Assembly: GCA_024223715.1 (NCBI GenBank)
Contig: JAAEOA010000175.1
Span: 1-61,043 of the forward strand
Direction of reading: 5' to 3'
DNA: 61,043 nt
Source: a bacterium
Lineage (GTDB): Bacteria; Krumholzibacteriota; Krumholzibacteriia; LZORAL124-64-63
In this document: piece by piece, positions 54,682-61,043 of the stretch
How the letters are laid out: every line of letters begins with the position of its first letter
Position numbering within the stretch: position 1 is the stretch's first letter
Made by a program: the position numbers and the translations under genes
The notes under the pieces: generated by a model
Told to the model about the DNA's origin: nothing
Seen by the model: the letters and a program-made list of their open reading frames with translations, nothing else
The model's database searches: none

Positions 54682-55975
54682 ACTGCCACTGGAACTTCTT
54701 GTTCTGGGAATTCTCATAAGCCTGCCGTCCCTTGTGACGGCAGGCTTGCCGTCTTTTCAAGAACTGGTTGACGCCACTGAAGAAAATGGCACTTTGAGCC
54801 CGCCTGCCGGAACCTACGCCGGTCCTGTTTACATTGAACGTCCCATAACCATTGACGGTATTGCCGGAGTGACCATCGACGCTGGTGGTGAAGGTTCGGT
54901 AATTTATCTGGAAACTGATGGCGCGACGCTGAAAAACCTGCGTCTCATCAATTCCGGTCGATCGCACAATGACCTGGATTCCGGTGTACAGGTGCGGGGC
55001 AATTTCAACGTAATCAGAGACTGTGAAATTCTTGATTGCCTCTTTGGTGTTGATTTGCAGCAATGTGAATTCTGCATCGTCAAACGCAACAAAATCAATA
55101 GCAAAGACAACGATCTGGGGCAGCGCGGTGACTCTGTTCGTCTGTGGTACAGTTTCAATAACAAAATTCTGGAAAACGATTGTTTCGATACCCGTGATAT
55201 GGTGGTTTGGTACAGTTCAGATAATATCATTAGTGGGAACAAGGGCCGCAACAGTCGGTACTCCCTGCACTTCATGTACAGTAAATACAACCTGGTGGAG
55301 AGCAACAGCTACTTCAATAATGCTGTGGGTATATTCCTGATGTACAGCGATGGCATTGTCGTTCGCAATAATACCATTGCTCACGCGGCTGGTCCCACCG
55401 GTATTGGCATTGGGTTCAAAGAGACCAGTGAGCTGATCATTGATGGCAATACCATCATGTATTGTGCCAGTGGATTGTATATTGATGTATCTCCATATCA
55501 GCCAGACACCATCAACCATTTTGAAAAAAATGTTATTGCCTACAACGGCATTGGCATTCGTTTTCTGAATGATTGGACAGGTAACTGGTTCATAGACAAC
55601 CAAATTATTGACAACCTGACTCAGATTTTTGTGGGCGGAGGCATGACTGCCAACCGCAATGTCTGGGAAGGAAACTTCTGGAGCGACTACACGGGATTTG
55701 ATCTGGACGGCGACAACGTGGGCGATACACCCCACGAAATTTTTGCCTACGCCGATCGAATTTGGCGTGACAGTCCTTATTCCCAGTTTTTCAAAGGATC
55801 GCCTTTACTGGAATCCATAGATTTTCTGGAGCGGCTGGTGCCTTTTTCGGAACCGGATTTGCTGATCCGCGACAAGGCGCCCAAAATGCGGAAGGAGGAG
55901 ACGAAAACCATTCTGGAAACCGAGAAAAAAACCATTCTGGATATGTTGTCGTCGAGTGAAGATGGGAAAAACTGA
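54662..55975 (+). CDS. nosD: NosD, periplasmic copper-site maturation protein
   Basis: Predicted 437 residues, GTG start at 54662 opening a signal peptide (LPLELLVLGILISLPSLVTA). The body is a right-handed beta-helix of carbohydrate-binding/pectate-lyase type repeats: VQVRGNFNVIRDCEILDCLF, LWYSFNNKILENDCFDTRDM, FMYSKYNLVESNSYFNNAVG and IFLMYSDGIVVRNNTIAHAA. The end has NVWEGNFWSDYTGFDLDGDN, a common NosD feature. With NosF and NosY it assists assembly of the CuZ site. The first 20 bases overlap the nosB-like gene; an upstream in-frame ATG at 54602 would not give a signal peptide. Confidence 0.92.
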   Translation: MLRKTTKLPLELLVLGILISLPSLVTAGLPSFQELVDATEENGTLSPPAGTYAGPVYIERPITIDGIAGVTIDAGGEGSVIYLETDGATLKNLRLINSGRSHNDLDSGVQVRGNFNVIRDCEILDCLFGVDLQQCEFCIVKRNKINSKDNDLGQRGDSVRLWYSFNNKILENDCFDTRDMVVWYSSDNIISGNKGRNSRYSLHFMYSKYNLVESNSYFNNAVGIFLMYSDGIVVRNNTIAHAAGPTGIGIGFKETSELIIDGNTIMYCASGLYIDVSPYQPDTINHFEKNVIAYNGIGIRFLNDWTGNWFIDNQIIDNLTQIFVGGGMTANRNVWEGNFWSDYTGFDLDGDNVGDTPHEIFAYADRIWRDSPYSQFFKGSPLLESIDFLERLVPFSEPDLLIRDKAPKMRKEETKTILETEKKTILDMLSSSEDGKN

Positions 55976-56813
55976 AGCCACCGGTGAACAGCCGAAAAAA
56001 AGCATCAGGGGAAGACGGGAATTTCTGCGTACCATTGGCATGACCGCCGGACTTGTGGGAGCGGCCATGCTGGGCATTGTGCCGGTGGTAAAAGGATGGG
56101 TCAAACGCCAGCGACCACCGGGAGCTTTGGCCGAAAAAGACTTTCTGGCCTCATGCATTAAGTGTGGGCAATGTGTTCAGGTTTGTCCGGTGGAGTCTAT
56201 CAAACTGACGGATATTGATGACGGTTTTGGTGTGGGAACACCCTACATTGAACCCCGCGATCAGGCCTGTGACTTTTCCTGTGATGGATTGCAGTGCGTA
56301 TTGGCTTGCCCCACGGGCGCTTTGACCCACCATATTAATTATTCTCATCAGTCGAATATGGCGGTGGCTGTAATTGCCAATCCTGCCAAATGTCTGGCCA
56401 TTAAAGGCGAAGGCTTCAAAGGCCTGGCTCGTGGTGCCGATTTTGGTGGCTTACTGCGCTTCGATGAAATTGATCGTTGGAATCCGTTGCCTCTTAATGA
56501 GCAGGAATTTGATGTGGAAGTCTGCGACCTATGTGTGCGCACCTGTCCCATTGAAATTCGCATTGCTCAATGTGATGCTGGCAATCCACCAGCTGGTGAT
56601 CCGGATCAGTGCCCCCCGGAGGCAGCCATCAGGCTGGTGGAAACCGGTGAAGTGGACGGTCGAAAGACTTTTGCACCGGAAATTCTGGCTGGATGTGTCG
56701 GGTGTGGCGTATGTGAAATGATCTGTCCGGTTGAACCGGCGGTTATTGTGATGGACAGCAGCCTGAGGGGCGAACCTATCAAGGTTCACGGTGGAGGGGG
56801 AGGTCACGCATGA
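55962..56813 (+). CDS. nosG: NapG-like twin-arginine 4Fe-4S ferredoxin (NosG)
   Basis: Predicted 283 residues. A twin-arginine signal (SIRGRREFLRTIGMTAG) precedes a TM-like stretch. Four 4Fe-4S sites of the NapG type follow: ASCIKCGQCVQVCPVESIKL, CDFSCDGLQCVLACPTGALT, EVCDLCVRTCPIEIR, and GCVGCGVCEMICPVEPAVIV. In clade II nos clusters NosG and NosH form a quinol-linked electron route supporting NosZ. It overlaps nosD by 14 bases; an in-frame GTG at 55956 is the other possible start. Its stop overlaps the next ATG (ATGA). Confidence 0.9.
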   Translation: MGKTEATGEQPKKSIRGRREFLRTIGMTAGLVGAAMLGIVPVVKGWVKRQRPPGALAEKDFLASCIKCGQCVQVCPVESIKLTDIDDGFGVGTPYIEPRDQACDFSCDGLQCVLACPTGALTHHINYSHQSNMAVAVIANPAKCLAIKGEGFKGLARGADFGGLLRFDEIDRWNPLPLNEQEFDVEVCDLCVRTCPIEIRIAQCDAGNPPAGDPDQCPPEAAIRLVETGEVDGRKTFAPEILAGCVGCGVCEMICPVEPAVIVMDSSLRGEPIKVHGGGGGHA

Positions 56814-57787
56814 ATCAGCTAATGGATTCACTTTTGGTTTTGTTTGGAAAGGCTCCGCACAAAGCCAGCGCCGATGAATTCACGGAAGCGGCTAACGCCC
56901 ATCATGCCATGCGCAATGAAAAACGACCTGCCGGAGAACGGGAACACATCAAGGCACACCGCAAACAAAAGGCCGAAGAATTCGATAAATGGAAAATGAA
57001 ACGGTGGATTTCCATTGTTTTGGTGAACCTGATTTTCATTCTATCTTATCGAATTGATTTGCAGCTGGTGGAAGGTGCTTTAACCGGATCCCGTTTCGTA
57101 GGGTTCCACATGGCCGACCTGAACGCCGCCATGCAGGTGATGCTTGCTTACAAGGAAGTGCTGATCAATCTTCTGATTGGCATTGTGACTATTTTTATCG
57201 GTTGGTGGTTGCTCGGTGGTCGTGCTTTTTGCTCTTGGGTGTGTCCGTATCACCTGTTTGCTGAATGGGCGGAAATGCTACATCTCTGGCTGGCCAAAAA
57301 GGGTTTGGCCAAGCATCATAGTTTCGACCGTCGGGGCCGCCTGTGGATTTGGCTGATTTTTGCTGTGCTGGCTTATGTGACCGGTTATACGGTATACGAA
57401 ACCATTTCACCCACGGGAATTCTCAGTCGCGCCCTCATTTACGGGCCCGGACTGGCTCTGATCTGGGTCGGTGCCCTACTGCTTTTCGAGGTGTTTTATT
57501 CACGACGTTTCTGGTGCCGCTATGCCTGTCCAATTGGTCTAACTTATGGATTGGTTGGTTCCATTTCCCCGCTGAAAATTGTTCACAATACCAGCAAGTG
57601 CTTTCACGATGGTGCCTGCCGTTCGGTCTGTATGGTGCCACATGTTCTTGATCCCACGCGCAAGGGTCGGGCAACGGAAATGAAAACCGCTTTGGGTGCC
57701 GACTGCACTCGTTGTGGTATGTGCATCGATGTTTGTCCCACGGAGGCATTAACCTTCCAGTTCAAAGTGATAGGAAAACCCAAGTGA
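56810..57787 (+). CDS. nosH: NapH-like polyferredoxin membrane protein (NosH)
   Basis: Predicted 325 residues. A charged, helical cytoplasmic N-terminus of about 60 residues is followed by four TM helices with two CxxxCP motifs on the membrane edge (RAFCSWVCPYHLFAEWAEML; RFWCRYACPIGLTYGLVGSI), the NapH/NosR hallmark. Two ferredoxin sites end the protein: KCFHDGACRSVCMVPH and CTRCGMCIDVCPTEALTF. It would move electrons across the membrane to NosG. It overlaps nosG by ATGA and nosF by GTGA, so the chain is translationally coupled. Confidence 0.9.
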   Translation: MNQLMDSLLVLFGKAPHKASADEFTEAANAHHAMRNEKRPAGEREHIKAHRKQKAEEFDKWKMKRWISIVLVNLIFILSYRIDLQLVEGALTGSRFVGFHMADLNAAMQVMLAYKEVLINLLIGIVTIFIGWWLLGGRAFCSWVCPYHLFAEWAEMLHLWLAKKGLAKHHSFDRRGRLWIWLIFAVLAYVTGYTVYETISPTGILSRALIYGPGLALIWVGALLLFEVFYSRRFWCRYACPIGLTYGLVGSISPLKIVHNTSKCFHDGACRSVCMVPHVLDPTRKGRATEMKTALGADCTRCGMCIDVCPTEALTFQFKVIGKPK

Positions 57788-58635
57788 TTCGTTTTGAGAA
57801 CCTGCAAAAATCTTTCCGCGGCACCGAGGTGCTCAAAGGCCTGGACCTGGAAATAAACAAGGGCGACCGCATTGCTCTGGTGGGATCCAACGGTGCGGGA
57901 AAAACCACAATGATTCGTTGTCTCCTGGGTGAATACACCTACGAAGGCTCGGTTCTGGTGGGTGGACTCATTCCCCGGGAAAACCGCCGGGAAGTTTTGA
58001 AGCGCATTGGTTTTGTGCCTCAGTTGCCACCACCATTGAAAATGACAGTCAGCCAGTTGCTGGATTTTTCTGCTCAGATTTGTGACAGCGATCCGCAGCG
58101 TATGGTGGACCTCATAGAAAAACTTGGTTTGGAAATGGAGGACATGAAAAACCGTCCTTTTAACAAACTCAGTGGTGGCGAAAAGCAGAAAATTCTGATC
58201 AGCATTGCTTTGGGAAGAGACACTGATCTTCTGGTTCTGGATGAACCCGCAGCCAACCTGGACCCTTCCGCCCGTCAGGTCTTTTTCTCCCTGTTAGCTG
58301 AACGTCTGGAAAATACATCCATGATTATTTCCAGCCACCGTCTTGATGAAGTGGCCGCTCTGGTGAATCGGGTTGTGGAAATGGACCGGGGCCGAATTGT
58401 CTTGAACGACCATGTTGCCGACCGAACCGATATGTCCAGCATTCTGAATACTGAACTGGTTCTTCACCAAAAGGACGAAGCTTTCGCAAAAACCATTTCC
58501 GGCTGGGACTTTGAATCCGACGACGCTGGGATATCCTGGCATGGAAAAGTTGTCGGTCCTGACCGTCTGCGTTTCCTGGGTATGTTGTCTCGCTACACGG
58601 GGTTGTTGAAGGCTCTTGAAATGAAGGAAAACTAA
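57784..58635 (+). CDS. nosF: NosF, ABC transporter ATP-binding subunit
   Basis: Predicted 283 residues. Walker A VGSNGAGKTTMIR (near residue 36), Q-loop GFVPQLPPPLKMTVS, signature NKLSGGEKQKILISI, Walker B DLLVLDEPAANLDP, and switch His in MIISSHRLDE. The last 70 residues form an extra domain after the nucleotide-binding fold, usual for NosF. It energises NosY for CuZ maturation with NosD. GTG 57784 overlaps the nosH stop (GTGA), while the upstream open frame lies inside nosH. Its stop overlaps the nosL ATG. Confidence 0.93.
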   Translation: MIRFENLQKSFRGTEVLKGLDLEINKGDRIALVGSNGAGKTTMIRCLLGEYTYEGSVLVGGLIPRENRREVLKRIGFVPQLPPPLKMTVSQLLDFSAQICDSDPQRMVDLIEKLGLEMEDMKNRPFNKLSGGEKQKILISIALGRDTDLLVLDEPAANLDPSARQVFFSLLAERLENTSMIISSHRLDEVAALVNRVVEMDRGRIVLNDHVADRTDMSSILNTELVLHQKDEAFAKTISGWDFESDDAGISWHGKVVGPDRLRFLGMLSRYTGLLKALEMKEN

Positions 58636-59087
58636 TGCGCCAATTTGTAATTTTGGCAGCAGTATTTCTAATGGGTGTGGTGTTGTTTTCCGGTTGTTCT
58701 CCATCGGAAAAAACCGGCCCCAAGGAAGTGCGCTGGGATCGGGAAATGTGCGTGCGCTGTCTTATGGCTGTAAGCGACAAAACATTCTCCGCCCAAATTC
58801 GGGGAGCCCAGGAAGGCAAACGCACCAAGGTCTATTTCTTTGATGATTTGGGATGTGCTGTTTTATGGTTGGACGAACAGAAATGGAAGAACGGCCCTCG
58901 AACCGAAATCTGGGTAACAAATTACAAGGATGGAAGCTGGATAGACGCCACCAAGTGTTTCTATTCCAAAGGCCACATCACACCCATGGATTTCGAACTG
59001 GGAGCCCAAGTGGAATCCGGCCAGGGCACCCTGAATTACGAGCAGGCCTGCGAGCATATTCGCAACCGCGGCCAACAATCTCACTAA
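58635..59087 (+). CDS. nosL: NosL family copper-binding lipoprotein
   Basis: Predicted 150 residues. Lipobox in MGVVLFSGCSPSEK. The NosL core reads DREMCVRCLMAVSDKTFSAQ, with two Cys and Met residues for Cu(I), followed by KVYFFDDLGCAVLWLDEQKW. Further on it reads YSKGHITPMDFELGAQ. NosL passes copper to NosZ in the periplasm. The CVRCLM arrangement is slightly different from the more common C-G-M form. The TAATG overlap with nosF couples translation, and nosY begins 19 bases later. Confidence 0.9.
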   Translation: MRQFVILAAVFLMGVVLFSGCSPSEKTGPKEVRWDREMCVRCLMAVSDKTFSAQIRGAQEGKRTKVYFFDDLGCAVLWLDEQKWKNGPRTEIWVTNYKDGSWIDATKCFYSKGHITPMDFELGAQVESGQGTLNYEQACEHIRNRGQQSH

Positions 59088-59106
59088 GTGAAGGACTGAT
59101 ACGGCA

Positions 59107-59934
59107 ATGAAACAATTGATGCAACTGGCCCGGGCCGATATTGGCGAATCGTTACGCGCCCGCTGGTTTCTGGTCTACAGTTTGGTCTTCGGTGGCGTAA
59201 TGGTGGGCCTGTTTATTTCAGGCCTGACCGAGTCACGGGTCATGGGATTCACCGGCCTGAGCCGGCTGCTGGTAACCTATCTGCAAATTACCATGGCCAT
59301 TCTGCCCATCTTTATGTTGATCACAACCGTAAGGTCGGTGGTGGGTGACCGGGAAGCCGGAGTGTTCGAATACATTCTTTCTTTGCCGGTAAGTATTGGA
59401 GCCTGGTATTGGGGCAAGCTTGCCGGTCGATTCCTGGTTGTTTTTATGCCGGTGTTTGGCGCCATGGTTCTGGCTATTGTTTTTGGTGTGGTTAAAGGCG
59501 TGGCTATTCCCTGGTTTCAGGTGTTGTTTTACACTGGCTTGCTAGCCTCTTTGGCCTGGTGTTTTTTGGGTATTGGCATGCTTATTTCCACCATGTCTCG
59601 CAGTACGGATGTGGCTCAGGGTGGAGCTTTTATTACCTGGCTGGTTCTGTTGTTGTTCCTGGATTTGATTATGCTCGCGGTTCTTATAAAAGAAGGGCTG
59701 CCGCCTGAAGGGGCGATTGCTATTTCCCTGGCTAATCCACTGCAATCATTCCGGACTGCTTCCATGTTGTTGTTTGATCCTCAACTGGTTTTGCTGGGGC
59801 CTTCCGCTTATGTGATTTTGGATAATTTTGGTCGGGCCGGGTATTTGGTTTGGGCAATGGTTTATCCAATTTTTGTGGGGCTGGGTTGTTCAGGATTGGG
59901 CTTTTGGATTTTTAAGCGTGGGGATTATTCCTGA
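59107..59934 (+). CDS. nosY: NosY, ABC transporter permease subunit
   Basis: Predicted 275 residues with six TM helices: WFLVYSLVFGGVMVGLFISG, LLVTYLQITMAILPIFMLIT, GRFLVVFMPVFGAMVLAIVF, FLGIGMLISTMSRSTDVAQG and LGCSGLGFWIFKRGDYS at the end. The segment VGDREAGVFEYILSLPVS is the cytoplasmic coupling motif usual in NosY-type permeases. It forms the NosFY transporter that acts with NosD. Last gene of the nos cluster, followed by a perfect terminator. Confidence 0.92.
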   Translation: MKQLMQLARADIGESLRARWFLVYSLVFGGVMVGLFISGLTESRVMGFTGLSRLLVTYLQITMAILPIFMLITTVRSVVGDREAGVFEYILSLPVSIGAWYWGKLAGRFLVVFMPVFGAMVLAIVFGVVKGVAIPWFQVLFYTGLLASLAWCFLGIGMLISTMSRSTDVAQGGAFITWLVLLLFLDLIMLAVLIKEGLPPEGAIAISLANPLQSFRTASMLLFDPQLVLLGPSAYVILDNFGRAGYLVWAMVYPIFVGLGCSGLGFWIFKRGDYS

Positions 59935-59970
59935 GGGATTTACCTGGAGTTTGGTAGAGAATTAGAGATC

Positions 59971-60002
59971 AAAAACGGCACTCCCCGGGGAGTGCCGTTT
60001 TT
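59971..60002 (+). terminator. Perfect palindromic terminator ending the nos cluster
   Basis: A 32-base perfect inverted repeat with A5 at the left end and T5 at the right end, centred on CCCCGGGG. It can act in both directions. It lies 36 bases after the nosY stop. Confidence 0.92.
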
Positions 60003-60020
60003 GATGTTAGACGATATTAA

Positions 60021-60450
60021 GGCATTGATGAACTCGTAGGCAAACAAAACAATGATATTCTTGGTATATCTCTGGCGTCTGATTTAATAATCCAAGCCCC
60101 AGGAGCCCCAGGAGCCCCGGATGTGGCTGTTGGTGCATCAGTTGGCAGGACTGCCGGTCTGGAAAGTGGTTGGCTGGCCATCGATGTAGATTTTTCCCCG
60201 GATGAACATATTCTCTGAATGAAGCATTGATGGTAAATTTGTGGTATAAAGACGATGATCCCGTGGGTTTTCCCTAACGATTGTTGATGGTGATTTATTA
60301 GTCCAAATCCATGAAGACAACGAGGACAAACATGAAAACAACAGTACTGGTTTTGGTTTGGATTTTTGTCGATTTACGCCCCTTGCAGTTGGAACGGTAA
60401 CAACAGAATCATCCACTTGGGGGAATATGAAGGCAATGTGTCGGGACTAG
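60021..60450 (+). pseudogene. Remains of a secreted-protein gene
   Basis: Two coding-like blocks lie in different frames with no start codon. Block 1 (60021-60218) reads DILGISLASDLIIQ, APGAPGAPDVAVGASVGRTA and GLESGWLAIDVDFSPDEHIL. Block 2 (60259-60450) reads TIVDGDLLVQIHEDNED and ends GTVTTESSTWGNMKAMCRD. The tail matches the end of the intact secreted protein at 18428-19099, so this is probably a decayed relative. CCAGGAGCC repeats (60096-60118) encode the PGA triplets. A small frame on the other strand (60138-60416) is a shadow. Confidence 0.45.
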
Positions 60451-60690
60451 GGATTACTCTTCTAATTGATGTAAAAGGTGTCTTGGTGACCATAAATCCC
60501 CAATATTCAAGGATAAAAACTTTATTAGAACCGAACATCATCTGTAATATATTCTAACTCCGATACAGGTTCTAACAACACATCATGGGGCTCCGCCTGA
60601 AAATCCCCTATACTAATAAAACTATTTTAACTAAGACGTAAACGAACCTCACCGCCCCATCGTCTTATCCCCCACAGTAAGGAGGGTAAA

Positions 60691-61043
60691 ATGAACGCGG
60701 AAAAACAATATCACGAACAACAATTAGAGCAGGACCTGGCCCTGGCCAGAGCCGCCGCTTCAGGTGACCAGTCAGCCTGGCGCGAAATTTACGACAACAC
60801 ATGTCAATCTCTGTTCAACTTTCTTTGTTATCAGACGGGTAATCGCGAGGCAGCTCGCGATCTTCTGCAGGAAACCTATCTGACAGCTCTGGAGAAACTT
60901 GATTCCTATCAGGGTGCAGGAACGTTATTGGGTTGGTTGCGCACCGTGGCTTTGCGAAAATGTCTGGACTGGCGTCGTCGTGTTAAACTTCGATTTCAGC
61001 GAATGACAGAACTTGCCCGCGATTATTCCCACCTTTCTGATTC
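60691..61043 (+). CDS. RNA polymerase ECF-type sigma factor, N-terminal part
   Basis: The first 117 codons only; the gene runs off the right edge. AAGGAGG precedes ATG 60691. After a charged leader, region 2 is visible: AAASGDQSAWREIYDNTCQS, LFNFLCYQTGNREAARDLLQ and ETYLTALEKLDSYQGAGTLL (the DLLQETYLTAL core-binding helix), then GWLRTVALRKCLDWRRRVKL, which is the end of region 2. The family transcribes small regulons and is usually checked by an anti-sigma factor encoded next door, which would lie outside the window. The target genes are unknown. Confidence 0.88.
   Translation, partial: MNAEKQYHEQQLEQDLALARAAASGDQSAWREIYDNTCQSLFNFLCYQTGNREAARDLLQETYLTALEKLDSYQGAGTLLGWLRTVALRKCLDWRRRVKLRFQRMTELARDYSHLSD

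Noticed and set aside
60096-60118. CCAGGAGCC tandem units as a repeat locus
   Set aside because: Only about two and a half copies; they encode Pro-Gly-Ala within the pseudogene block and do not form an array.
60138-60557. Short frames at the right end (minus 60138-60416, plus 60366-60557)
   Set aside because: They run opposite to or out of frame with the decayed secreted-protein gene, whose recognisable C-terminal motif explains the region better.
1-61043. CRISPR array, tRNA or rRNA genes, prophage or intact insertion sequence
   Set aside because: No regularly spaced repeats, cloverleaf-like gaps, rRNA-like tracts or complete transposase were seen on reading the intergenic regions.

Overview
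The window (about 61 kb, mid-range GC) looks like a chromosomal piece of an uncultured Gram-negative bacterium of the FCB superphylum or a nearby lineage (Krumholzibacteriota/Eisenbacteria-like). This is an inference from gene content: a CotH protein with a FlgD-like C-terminal sorting domain, alternative complex III, a caa3-type oxidase, a Sec-exported clade II N2O reductase, many secreted or lipoproteins, and frequent TTG/GTG starts behind good Shine-Dalgarno sites. No tRNA, rRNA or CRISPR array was seen.

Layout. 1-2.9 kb: start of tcdA, a decayed DDE transposase, and a hipBA toxin-antitoxin operon with two matching palindromes in its leader. 3.2-8.2 kb: a methyltransferase-like protein, an alpha/beta-hydrolase fused to a DUF1460 amidase-like domain, and a secreted CotH/lamin-tail protein. 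8.5-14.5 kb: an aerobic oxidase operon (SCO1, CtaD of type A2, CtaE, CtaF, CtaC with CuA plus cytochrome c, and CtaB). 14.6-37.5 kb: housekeeping and accessory genes (asnS, GNAT, VWA lipoprotein, STAS, acyl-CoA ligase, methyltransferases, TPR protein, chemoreceptor, SLC12-like transporter, fused homoaconitase-like enzyme, CBS protein, DUF255 lipoprotein).

37.8-59.9 kb is a continuous respiratory island. It begins with alternative complex III (actABCDEF), a quinol:cytochrome c oxidoreductase. A small single-TM protein follows, then a second oxidase-like pair. That pair has lost both CuA cysteines, two of three CuB histidines and the cross-linking tyrosine, yet keeps all heme ligands and a cytochrome c domain. 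Next is a small DUF6132-like membrane protein with an in-frame TGA exactly where relatives have a conserved Cys (candidate selenocysteine). The island ends with the clade II nos cluster: nosZ, two diheme cytochromes c, a nosB-like membrane protein, nosD, a NapG-like and a NapH-like Fe-S protein, nosF, nosL and nosY. Electrons would pass from quinol through ACIII to c-type cytochromes, then to O2 (caa3 oxidase) or N2O (NosZ). The copper-free pair sits between ACIII and nos with an unknown role. Hairpins break the nos cluster into transcriptional sections, and a perfect 32-bp palindrome ends it.

60-61 kb: remains of a secreted-protein gene whose C-terminal motif recurs in the intact gene at 18.4 kb, then the start of an ECF sigma factor gene cut by the window edge.
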